Assembly: GCF_001425165.1 (NCBI RefSeq)
Contig: NZ_LMDU01000012.1
Span: forward strand, 77,036-141,035
Reading direction: 5' to 3'
From: Pelomonas sp. Root405
GTDB taxonomy: Bacteria > Pseudomonadota > Gammaproteobacteria > Burkholderiales > Burkholderiaceae_C
Length of the DNA stretch: 64,000 nt
The notes under the pieces are model-generated. The model saw only the letters and a program-made list of their open reading frames with translations. It ran no database searches and had not been told where the DNA came from. Both the position numbers and the translations under genes were made by a program. Shown here in pieces: positions 44,818 through 52,278 of the stretch. The stretch's first letter is position 1, and each line of letters starts with the position of its first letter.

Positions 44818-45483
44818 ATGATCACCGTCCACCACCTCAACAACTCCCGCTCGCAGCGCGTGCTCTGGCTGCTCGAAGAGCTGGGCCTGCCCTACGAGAT
44901 CAAGCACTACCAGCGCGACGCCAAGACCTCGCTGGCGCCGCCGGAGTTGCGCAAGGTGCACCCCCTCGGCAAGAGTCCGGTCATCACCGACGGCGCCCTC
45001 ACGGTCGCCGAAAGCGGCGCCATCCTGGAGTACCTGGTGGACCGCTATGGCGATGGCCGCCTCAAGCCGACCGGCGAGCAGGACTTGCTGCACTACCGCT
45101 ACTTCATGCACTTCGCCGAGGGTTCGGCCATGCCGCCCCTGGTGATGAAGCTGGTCTTCAACAAGGTCAAGCGCGCGCCGATGCCCTTCTTCGTCAAGCC
45201 GATTGCCAAGGGCATCGCCGACAAGGTGCTGGGCAGCTTCGTGCAGCCCAACATTGACGCGCAGCTGAAGTTCCTGGAGGGCGAGCTGACCGCACGGCCC
45301 TGGTTCGCCGGCGCCGAGTTCTCGGCGGCGGATGTACAGATGAGCTTTCCCGTCGAGGCCGCCGCCGCGCGCGGCCCGTTGGCGCAGTACCCCAAGCTGA
45401 TGAACTTCCTGGCCCGCATCCATGCGCGGCCCGGCTACAAGAAGGCGCTGGAGCGCGGTGGGCCTTACGACCTGATGAGCTGA
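44818..45483 (+). CDS. Glutathione S-transferase
   Basis: A 221-residue cytosolic GST: N-terminal thioredoxin-like domain MITVHHLNNSRSQRVLWLLEELGLPYEI with Ser/Asn at the usual catalytic region, cis-Pro in GKSPVITD and the glutathione gamma-Glu contact TVAESGAILEYL. The C-terminal helical domain ends FLARIHARPGYKKAL. Conjugates or reduces electrophiles; substrate unknown. Probably expressed from the promoter-like TACACT just upstream. Confidence 0.92.
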   Translation: MITVHHLNNSRSQRVLWLLEELGLPYEIKHYQRDAKTSLAPPELRKVHPLGKSPVITDGALTVAESGAILEYLVDRYGDGRLKPTGEQDLLHYRYFMHFAEGSAMPPLVMKLVFNKVKRAPMPFFVKPIAKGIADKVLGSFVQPNIDAQLKFLEGELTARPWFAGAEFSAADVQMSFPVEAAAARGPLAQYPKLMNFLARIHARPGYKKALERGGPYDLMS

Positions 45484-45571
45484 GCGGCGCCGCGGCCGGC
45501 GGCGCGCCTGGCACAGCCCCTGTCCCTACACTCGGTCGCTTCCGTCCTGCCCCGCCGGCCTGTCACCCGGT

Positions 45572-45592
45572 CACCGCAACCACGTTGCGGTG
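45572..45592. terminator. 9-bp perfect stem-loop between the GST and methyltransferase genes
   Basis: CACCGCAAC, loop CAC, GTTGCGGTG. It lies ~90 bases after the GST stop and ~70 before the methyltransferase ATG, without a T-run. It may slow transcription after GST or serve as an operator for the next gene; the type assigned is tentative. Confidence 0.35.
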
Positions 45593-45661
45593 GCGCTGAC
45601 CTCCCCGTGTCGCATTGCGCCGATCCACGTTGGTCACGCCCTCACCGGCAGACAGGGCGCC

Positions 45662-46339
45662 ATGCCCGGCTACCAAGTCAAGGTCCAGACGCTCGCCATC
45701 GCGGGCGCGGCGGACCTGCAGATCCGCTCCCTGCTTGACCACCAGCAGTTCGCCGACCGCGCCGGCGCCGCCGAGGCGCTGGGCATCTCTTCGGCGCAAT
45801 GGCCGCTGTTCGGCCAGGTCTGGCCCTCGGGTCTGCACCTGGCCGCCGCGATGGCCGTGCGGGCGCTGCCCGACGGCGAGCGCATCCTGGAGATCGGCTG
45901 CGGCCTGGCGCTGGCCAGCCTGGTGTGCCACCGCCGCGGCGCCGAGGTGACGGCCAGCGACAGCCACCCGCTGGCGGGCGTGTTTCTTTTGGAGAACCTG
46001 CGCTTGAACGAGCTCGCACCGATGCGCTATTGCCATGGCGACTGGAGCGAGAGCGCGGTGATCGCCGACGGCGGCGCGCCGCGCCTGCAGGGCCGCTTCG
46101 ACCTGATCATCGGCAGCGATGTGCTTTACGAACGCGACGACGGCGGCGCGCTGGCGGCGTTCATCGAGCGGCATGCGCTGTCGAGGTGCGAGCTGCTGAT
46201 CGTCGACCCGAACCGCGGCAACCGGGCGGCGTTCGGCCGGCGGATGGCGGGGCTGGGGTTTGAGTTCAGCGAGACGCTGTTGAGTGCGGAGGCGGGGCGA
46301 CCGGAGTACCGAGGAAGGCTGATGCGGTTTGTGCGCTAG
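45662..46339 (+). CDS. SAM-dependent methyltransferase (METTL21/lysine-methyltransferase-like)
   Basis: A 225-residue class I methyltransferase: RILEIGCGLALASLVCHRRGAEVTASD (SAM motif), then FDLIIGSDVLYERDDGGAL, where the D-V-L-Y-E stretch matches the DxxY motif of METTL21-type protein lysine methyltransferases. The preceding W-P-S-G-L-H-L segment also fits that family. ATG 45662 is chosen at MPGYQVKVQTL. The likely substrate is a protein lysine, by family only. Confidence 0.85.
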   Translation: MPGYQVKVQTLAIAGAADLQIRSLLDHQQFADRAGAAEALGISSAQWPLFGQVWPSGLHLAAAMAVRALPDGERILEIGCGLALASLVCHRRGAEVTASDSHPLAGVFLLENLRLNELAPMRYCHGDWSESAVIADGGAPRLQGRFDLIIGSDVLYERDDGGALAAFIERHALSRCELLIVDPNRGNRAAFGRRMAGLGFEFSETLLSAEAGRPEYRGRLMRFVR

Positions 46340-46914
46340 CGCGTCCCCACCGCTGCGCACCACTGTTGCTCACATGGCACGCCGTCATGGTCGCTGTCCA
46401 TCTGCGTACCGGGGCAGTGGTTGATGAACCACGTCGCCTCGGCGCAGGATGTCATCTGCGAGCAGTGGGCCCGGCCGTCGCAGCGGAAGCCGGAAGTCGC
46501 GGCCGTTGCCGGCGGCTGCACAGGCGCCGACATCCGGGGCATGGCTTCGAGGGCACGCCGGTGTGATTCGGCCTTGTAGTAGTCGTAGCCCCACATCGCC
46601 AAGGCTCCCAGAAGACAGAGGGCCAACACTTGTCCCGGCAATTTGCCCGAATGCGACGGTGTGTCCGGCGGACGTCTCATACGCGCTGCCGGCTGCGCGG
46701 GGCCGACAGCGCTGCGAACGACCTTCACCGCCTGCGGCTTGCCGTCCTTGCCGCGGCCCAGCTCGAAGCTCACGGTCTCGCCCACCACGGGCCGCGACCC
46801 GTCACCAGAAAGCGCGCTGATATGAACGAACAACTCCCCGCCGCCCTGCGTTGGCGCAATGAATCCAAAGCCGCGGTCGTCGTTCCAGGATCGCAGGATG
46901 CCGGTCGATCTCAT
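46336..46914 (-). CDS. Cold-shock domain - membrane helix - excalibur domain fusion
   Basis: A 192-residue three-part protein. Residues 1-66 are a cold-shock-like domain with RNP-type stretches (GILRSWNDDRGFGFI, ELFVHISAL). Residues ~92-110 form a membrane helix (QVLALCLLGALAMWGYDYY). Residues ~143-190 form an excalibur calcium-binding module (FRCDGRAHCSQMTSCAEATWFINHCPG ... MDSDHDGVPCEQQWC) with DxDxDGxxCE. The topology puts the nucleic-acid domain inside and the calcium site outside. Its stop overlaps the methyltransferase stop. The role is unknown. Confidence 0.88.
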   Translation of the reverse strand: MRSTGILRSWNDDRGFGFIAPTQGGGELFVHISALSGDGSRPVVGETVSFELGRGKDGKPQAVKVVRSAVGPAQPAARMRRPPDTPSHSGKLPGQVLALCLLGALAMWGYDYYKAESHRRALEAMPRMSAPVQPPATAATSGFRCDGRAHCSQMTSCAEATWFINHCPGTQMDSDHDGVPCEQQWCAAVGTR

Positions 46915-46934
46915 CGATCACTCCTTGCCCAACG

Positions 46935-47906
46935 TCAGCGCTTCGGCGCCTTCGGCCCGTACTCCACCACCTTGCACCCCGCGCCCTGCGGGTTCTCGCA
47001 ACACGCCGCGAGCTTTTTCAGGCTGTCGGCGAACTGCTCGTTCCACTGCGCCTGGCTGTGCAGGTTGCCCGGGCTCATCCAGTGCGATTGCGGGAACTTC
47101 TTGGACCACTCGTCGCCGCCCTCCTGGTGGCCCCGCCCCGTGGACTGGTCCATGGCGACCTTGCAGGAATTCATGTTGCCCATGCGGTGGCAGGCGGTGC
47201 AGGTATTGCCCCGCGTCGTGATGCCAAAGGCGTTGAGCTTGGCCCAGGCGCGCTTGAAGTCCGCGCCGATGGCCTTGGGCTGATAGAAGCCGAAGGGGTC
47301 GCCCGGCAGCATCGTCGTCTGCGCGATGTAGGGGCTGTACATGAAGGGGCCGCTGTCGTGGCAGCTGATGCAGGCGGGCTGCTCGAAGGCGACCTGGTAG
47401 GGCGTCAGCCACACTTTGTCGGCCGGCACCGCAGGGCGCTTCAAGGTGCTGGGCGACGGCACCCGCCGGCCGTCGATGCCCGCGCCTTCGGTCAGCGGCG
47501 CCTTGGCCTTGGCGGTGAACCAGCAGGTCTTGCCGTCCTTCAAGCTGTGGGAGATGACGTTGATCTCGTCGAACAAATGGCTGCCCGCAACCCGTGCGAC
47601 CTGCTTGCGGCAGATGGCGCTGATCTGCGCGGTCGTGTCGTCCCGCAGCACCAGGGCGCGGCTGCCAGGCACGCATTGGCCTTGGCTGCCCTTGTCGTGC
47701 TGAGGCAGCAGCGAGGGTTTGTCGCAGCGCGCGGGCGCAGGCTGGGGCGGCACCGGCTTGCCGTCGATGGTGATCGGGATTTCTTCGCCGGCCATGCAGT
47801 TGAAGGCGGGGATCTCGCTGATCTGCGCAGCGCATTGGCGGCCGTACTCGAACAGCGTCTCGGCCTGGACGGTGCCGGCGAGAAGAAGCAACAGCAAGGC
47901 CCTCAT
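46935..47906 (-). CDS. Dihaem c-type cytochrome-like protein, third gene of the molybdenum hydroxylase operon
   Basis: A 323-residue exported protein with signal MRALLLLLLAGTVQA. Two haem sites are visible: CISCH (~residue 180) and CTACH (~238), plus numerous other Cys in the N-terminal part (GRQCAAQ, FNCMAG, ARCDKP) that could form disulfides. Its start overlaps the IorA-like stop by four bases, so it is surely cotranscribed and probably accepts electrons from the hydroxylase in the periplasm. No close family recognised beyond haem c. Confidence 0.85.
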   Translation of the reverse strand: MRALLLLLLAGTVQAETLFEYGRQCAAQISEIPAFNCMAGEEIPITIDGKPVPPQPAPARCDKPSLLPQHDKGSQGQCVPGSRALVLRDDTTAQISAICRKQVARVAGSHLFDEINVISHSLKDGKTCWFTAKAKAPLTEGAGIDGRRVPSPSTLKRPAVPADKVWLTPYQVAFEQPACISCHDSGPFMYSPYIAQTTMLPGDPFGFYQPKAIGADFKRAWAKLNAFGITTRGNTCTACHRMGNMNSCKVAMDQSTGRGHQEGGDEWSKKFPQSHWMSPGNLHSQAQWNEQFADSLKKLAACCENPQGAGCKVVEYGPKAPKR

Positions 47907-48427
47907 GGCTTCACCAGGCCTTTCTCAGCGAACACGACGGCGCGGATGGCTTGGTGGTAGCGGGCGTATCCCGTGCAGCGGCAGATGTGCTGGCCGACGG
48001 CGTCTTCAATCGCCCCGTCGAGCTGGTCGCGCCTGATGGGTTGGGCGCGCAGGCGGCCGAGCAGCATCTCGGTGGCCATGACGAAGCCGGGCGTGCAGTA
48101 GCCGCACTGGAAAGCGAAGTGGTCGAGGAAGGCCTGCTGGATGGCGCTGGGCTTTTCCAAGCTGCCGGTGCCTTCGACGGTGGTGATGGCCTGGCCTTGC
48201 AGCAGCACCACCGGCGTGGAGCAGGCCAGCATCGGCTGCGCCTGGCTCGATGGCACGCGGCGCGCGGCGACGGTGCAGGCCTTGCAGACGCCGATGCCGC
48301 AGCACAGGCGGGTGCCGGAGAGGCCGAGTTCCTCGCGGAGGAAGTCGATGAGGGGGAGGTCGGTCGGCACCTCGGTCTTGATGGGGCGGCCGTTGACGTG
48401 GAATTGGATGGGGACGAGATGGGTCAT
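47903..48427 (-). CDS. iorA: [2Fe-2S] small subunit of a molybdenum hydroxylase (isoquinoline 1-oxidoreductase alpha-like)
   Basis: A 174-residue subunit with two iron-sulfur domains: plant-type site LCCGIGVCKACTVAARR...MLAC, and helical site FQCGYCTPGFVMA ... HICRCTGYARYHQAI. It passes electrons from the molybdopterin subunit encoded upstream to an acceptor, here probably the cytochrome downstream. Length and motifs match IorA-type subunits, which lack an FAD subunit. No signal peptide; it likely rides out with the Tat-exported large subunit. Confidence 0.92.
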   Translation of the reverse strand: MTHLVPIQFHVNGRPIKTEVPTDLPLIDFLREELGLSGTRLCCGIGVCKACTVAARRVPSSQAQPMLACSTPVVLLQGQAITTVEGTGSLEKPSAIQQAFLDHFAFQCGYCTPGFVMATEMLLGRLRAQPIRRDQLDGAIEDAVGQHICRCTGYARYHQAIRAVVFAEKGLVKP

Positions 48428-48494
48428 GTCGCGTGCCTCGCGTGAGAGAGCTGGTTTCCGGTCAGGCCCGCGCCGGAATTACCCAAAAAAACAC

Positions 48495-51317
48495 TCATGC
48501 CAAGGCCCTCCCAATATCCGCACCCGTGATCGGCAACGACCGAAACCGCTTCCCCGTCGCATGCGCAATCGCATTCCCAATCGCTGGCGCAATCGGGCAC
48601 AACACCGCCTCGGCGATCCCCTTGGCCGTCGACTCATCACTCGGCAAGGTCGTGATGTTCAGCCGCCCCAACGGCACATCGGCCGACAACGCCACCTGAT
48701 ACCGATCCAGGTTCCACCGGCCATCCCCGGCGCCCCCCGCCTCCAACGGCAGGTCCTCCAGCAATGCATAGCCGATGCCCATCGCCACGCCACCCTGGGC
48801 CTGGCCGACCAGCAGATCGCGCTGCAGTACCTTGCCGGCGTCGACCATCAGCTCCACTGCGACGACACGCGGCTCGAAGCTGCGCGGGCCGATCTCGATG
48901 GCCACGAGCGCCCCCGACGGCGCATACAGGCTGCGGCCATACAGCGCCGCCTCAGGGCTGGGCGGCACGACGTGCTGGCGCAGCACAGGCGTCCAGTCGG
49001 CCCGGCCGCCAGTGCGCAGCGACAGGCCGTCGATGGGCAGCAGCAACGGCGGCCCGGCTGGCACCGCATAGGTGGCCGACACCCAGGCGCCTTCGAACAG
49101 GCCATGCACCATGGTGGCGGTGGTGAGTTGACTCGCGTGCGCCTTGGCGGCCAGCAAGGCCAACGTCAACGGCGCAAGGCCTGGCCCCACGAGGCGCCCC
49201 GCCTCCCAGCGCGTCTTGCCCTGCAGCTGCGCCAGCGGCACGCCCCAGATCGCCGCGGCGGCCGGCAACAGGCCGGCCTCGAACAGCACGCGGCTGGCTT
49301 GCTCCGTCACATGAACCTGGTGGAAGGCCGTCAGGCAGGCGCTGCTCGACATGCTGAAGCTGGCCGTCCAGTGCGGGTCGCTCCAGTTGCCGCCGGGCGT
49401 GTTGTCCAGTTGCAGTGCGTGGAAGCTGCCGACATCGCCCATGACGATGTCATCCGCATTGCAGCCCAGCCAGGAGGCCGTGCTGATGGCGAGCGTCGTG
49501 GCCGAGCCATTGCCCATGTCGACGCAATTGGTGCGCACCATCAGGCGCCCGTCCCGTGCAAGGGCCACTTCGGCCATGACGCCATCCTTGCCGGTGCCAT
49601 AAGCCTGGTTGGCCAGCGCGAAGCCGACGCCGTAGCGCACGCCTTCGCGGGCCTTGCGCAGCTTCACTGCTTCGCGCTCGCGCCACAGCGGGTGCGCGCG
49701 CGCGCGGCGGCAGATGTCGCGCAGCGACATCGCCTGCGTCAACGGCGCGCCGGTGATGGTGCGGTCGAACTGGCGCAACGCATTGATCTCGCGCAGCTCG
49801 ATAGCGTCTCGCTTGAGCGCCACGGCCACCTCGTCCACGAGCGTCTCGACGGCAAAGCTGGCCTGCGGCCCGCCGAAGCCGCGCATGGAGCCGGCGACGA
49901 CGCCAGTGCTGGGCTGAGCGATGGCGTCCACGTAGGCCTGCTTGATGTCGTAGCCGCTCAGGCCGCAGTAGGCGGCCAGCATGGCGACGAACTGGCTGTA
50001 GTTGTTCTGCCCACCGGCGGGCAGCACCTGCTGGCTGCCGAAGGCGAGGAACTCACCCGTCTTCGCATCCACCGCGATGCGCTGCGTGATGTTGGACGCC
50101 AGCTGCTTCAACCCGCCCTGGAACTGCTCGTAGCGGTCCTGGGCAATGCGGACCGGGCCGTCGGCCAGCGCCGCGGTGACGGCCAGCAGCGCCGGGAAGG
50201 TCGACACGTCGCGCCCGCCAAAGCCGCCACCGGGGTAGCAGGAGTTCAGCACCACAGTCTTGACCGCGACCTTGGGGCTCTTGCTGAACATCGCCAGACT
50301 GTCCCCCGCATCGCCATTGGTGGCCTGCGTACCCAGCACCAGGTGCAGGGTGCCGGGCTTGTTGCGGTCCAACCAGGCAAGGCCGGCCTCGGGCTCCATG
50401 AACATCGGGTCCAGCACCTGGGTGCTGTAGGTGCCCCCCAACTGCAGCACAGCCGGGCTGGGCGCCTGCAGCACGGCGTCGATGCGCACGCGCAGCGCCT
50501 TGGCCGTGGTGTTGTAGGGCTGGCTGCTGCTGTCGGGTGCAAAGGGGTCGGAGGCGTAGCCGACCTGCACCTGCGAGAAAGGCGCCACGCCCGGCGCCTC
50601 ATAACGCGTCAAGTAGTTGACCGGGTTGTAGGCCGTGGCAGGCGGCGTGGCAGGCGGGGGAGGCGCGGCGCCGGTCAGCACGACACCGGGCTGGAACTGC
50701 AGCGCGCGCTTGGCGCGGCGGTATATGTTGCTGTCCGCAAACACAAGGATGGCCACCGGCTGGCCATAGAACTGCGGCGCCGTGCCGACCGGCACCAGCA
50801 GCTGATAGACGCCATCGGCGCCCTGGGTAGAAAAAGGCAGCTGCAGGTTCAGCGACGCGAGGTCGCTCTGCGGCCAGGGAAATCCGGCCAGCGGAGCCTG
50901 CGTGATGGTCAGCAGAGGCAGCGCCTGGGCGTCGGCCAGCCGGCCGAGCTCCAGGCCGGCAAAGGCAAGACCGGGCTGCGTCGCGCGCAGGATCATGGCC
51001 ATGCGCTCGGCCTGCGGCCAGCCCGGCATGTCGATGGCGCGGAAGTCGCGCGCATAGATCTTCTGGCCCGTCACCTTGGCCAGGCCGTCGATGCGAAAGC
51101 GTGCCTTGCCGGGGGCGCCGGACCAGTCGGGCGCCCCCGGCGGCACGCGCGGTTGCACGGGCGTGTCCAGCGGCTGCGGGCGCACCCCGGGAGTCTTCAC
51201 GCCGGGCGGCTTGAAGGCCAGTGCGAGGTCATGCACCAGCAGCGTCACCGCCGCGCTGCCGCTGCCGATGACGCGCCGGCGAGTCAGCCTGAATGGCCCG
51301 TTTGTGTTCTTCGACAC
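48495..51317 (-). CDS. iorB: Molybdopterin-binding large subunit (isoquinoline 1-oxidoreductase beta-like)
   Basis: A 940-residue xanthine-dehydrogenase-family catalytic subunit. GTG 51317 is the start: GGGAGGAG lies seven bases upstream, inside an otherwise open frame. A Tat signal follows (RLTRRRVIGSGSAAVTLLV). Cofactor segments are visible: GGFGGRDVSTFPA, SMRGFGGPQASFAVE, CVDMGNGSATTLAISTASWLG and GQAQGGVAMGIGYALLED. The repeated IorB-type domain layout explains the length. It hydroxylates an N-heterocycle or aldehyde in the periplasm; the substrate is not readable. First gene of the iorB-iorA-cytochrome operon. Confidence 0.92.
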   Translation of the reverse strand: MSKNTNGPFRLTRRRVIGSGSAAVTLLVHDLALAFKPPGVKTPGVRPQPLDTPVQPRVPPGAPDWSGAPGKARFRIDGLAKVTGQKIYARDFRAIDMPGWPQAERMAMILRATQPGLAFAGLELGRLADAQALPLLTITQAPLAGFPWPQSDLASLNLQLPFSTQGADGVYQLLVPVGTAPQFYGQPVAILVFADSNIYRRAKRALQFQPGVVLTGAAPPPPATPPATAYNPVNYLTRYEAPGVAPFSQVQVGYASDPFAPDSSSQPYNTTAKALRVRIDAVLQAPSPAVLQLGGTYSTQVLDPMFMEPEAGLAWLDRNKPGTLHLVLGTQATNGDAGDSLAMFSKSPKVAVKTVVLNSCYPGGGFGGRDVSTFPALLAVTAALADGPVRIAQDRYEQFQGGLKQLASNITQRIAVDAKTGEFLAFGSQQVLPAGGQNNYSQFVAMLAAYCGLSGYDIKQAYVDAIAQPSTGVVAGSMRGFGGPQASFAVETLVDEVAVALKRDAIELREINALRQFDRTITGAPLTQAMSLRDICRRARAHPLWREREAVKLRKAREGVRYGVGFALANQAYGTGKDGVMAEVALARDGRLMVRTNCVDMGNGSATTLAISTASWLGCNADDIVMGDVGSFHALQLDNTPGGNWSDPHWTASFSMSSSACLTAFHQVHVTEQASRVLFEAGLLPAAAAIWGVPLAQLQGKTRWEAGRLVGPGLAPLTLALLAAKAHASQLTTATMVHGLFEGAWVSATYAVPAGPPLLLPIDGLSLRTGGRADWTPVLRQHVVPPSPEAALYGRSLYAPSGALVAIEIGPRSFEPRVVAVELMVDAGKVLQRDLLVGQAQGGVAMGIGYALLEDLPLEAGGAGDGRWNLDRYQVALSADVPLGRLNITTLPSDESTAKGIAEAVLCPIAPAIGNAIAHATGKRFRSLPITGADIGRALA

Positions 51318-51453
51318 GCCAGTCTCCTCCCATGCGATGGGGGGCGAGTGTGTCACCGGCCGGGCGCGAACGGTCAGGGGATCAGACCCGATTCACGCCG
51401 CAATTCGATCCATGACGAGCGGCAGATTTCGTGGCGTCGGTTAGCCTGCATTC

Positions 51454-52278
51454 ATGCAACGCCGCCTCCTCCTCGCCCTGCCTCTGCTGTCCGCACTACC
51501 GCTGCGGGCCGCCGAGTCCACGGCGCTGCCAAGCGTGCAGATTCTGCCCACGCCGCTGGCCATGCCGGGGCTTGATCGCAGCCGCACGCTGCGCCTTTGC
51601 CTGCCAGCCAGCTACGCCAGCGAGCCAGCCAAGCGCTACCCCGTCATCTACATGCACGACGGCCAGAACCTGTTCGACGCCGCCACCAGCTATGCCGGCG
51701 AATGGGGTGTGGACGAAACCATGGCGCAGCTGGCCGCGCAGACCGGCTTCGAAGCCATCGTCGTCGGCATCGACAACGGCGGCGACAAGCGCAACACCGA
51801 GATGGCGCCCTACGACCACGACCGCCTGGGCAAGGCCGAGGGGCCGTCCTATCTCGACTTCATCGCCCGGACCGCCAAGCCCTTCATCGACGCCGGCTGG
51901 CGCACTCGGCCGGAGCGCCAGGACACGGCGCTGATCGGCAGCTCGCTGGGCGGCCTCATCAGCCATGCGGCCCTGCTCAGCCATGGCAATGTGTTTGGCC
52001 GTTACGGGCTGTTCAGCCCGTCGTATTGGGCGGCGCCCCAGCTCTTCGACGTGACGGCGCAGGCCTCGCTGCCCGCCGACACGCGCATCCATCTCTATTG
52101 CGGTGGGCGGGAGGGCGGCAGCATGGCCGGGCAGACGCGTCATATGCACAGACGGCTGGTGCGCCTGCTGCCGCCCGAGCAAGTCAGCCTGAACATTGCC
52201 GCCGAGGCCAACCATAACGAGGCGGCCTGGCGGGCCGAGCTGCCGGCAGCGCTTCAGCGCCTGTTCAAGCTGGGTTGA
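51454..52278 (+). CDS. Secreted alpha/beta-hydrolase esterase (putative esterase / IroE-like)
   Basis: A 274-residue exported hydrolase: signal MQRRLLLALPLLSALPLRA, then RLCLPASYASEPAKRYPVIYMHDGQNLFD and the nucleophile elbow ALIGSSLGGLISHAALL. Asp and His are probably in the region LYCGGREGG and EANHNEAAW. The pattern is that of the esterase D/enterochelin-esterase family (PF00756), which cleaves ester-linked small molecules. Its end overlaps the convergent cyclase gene by 14 bases. Confidence 0.88.
   Translation: MQRRLLLALPLLSALPLRAAESTALPSVQILPTPLAMPGLDRSRTLRLCLPASYASEPAKRYPVIYMHDGQNLFDAATSYAGEWGVDETMAQLAAQTGFEAIVVGIDNGGDKRNTEMAPYDHDRLGKAEGPSYLDFIARTAKPFIDAGWRTRPERQDTALIGSSLGGLISHAALLSHGNVFGRYGLFSPSYWAAPQLFDVTAQASLPADTRIHLYCGGREGGSMAGQTRHMHRRLVRLLPPEQVSLNIAAEANHNEAAWRAELPAALQRLFKLG

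Noticed and set aside
48141-51575. 1144-codon plus-strand frame across iorA/iorB
   Set aside because: Antisense to two well-supported molybdenum hydroxylase subunits; no recognisable domain.
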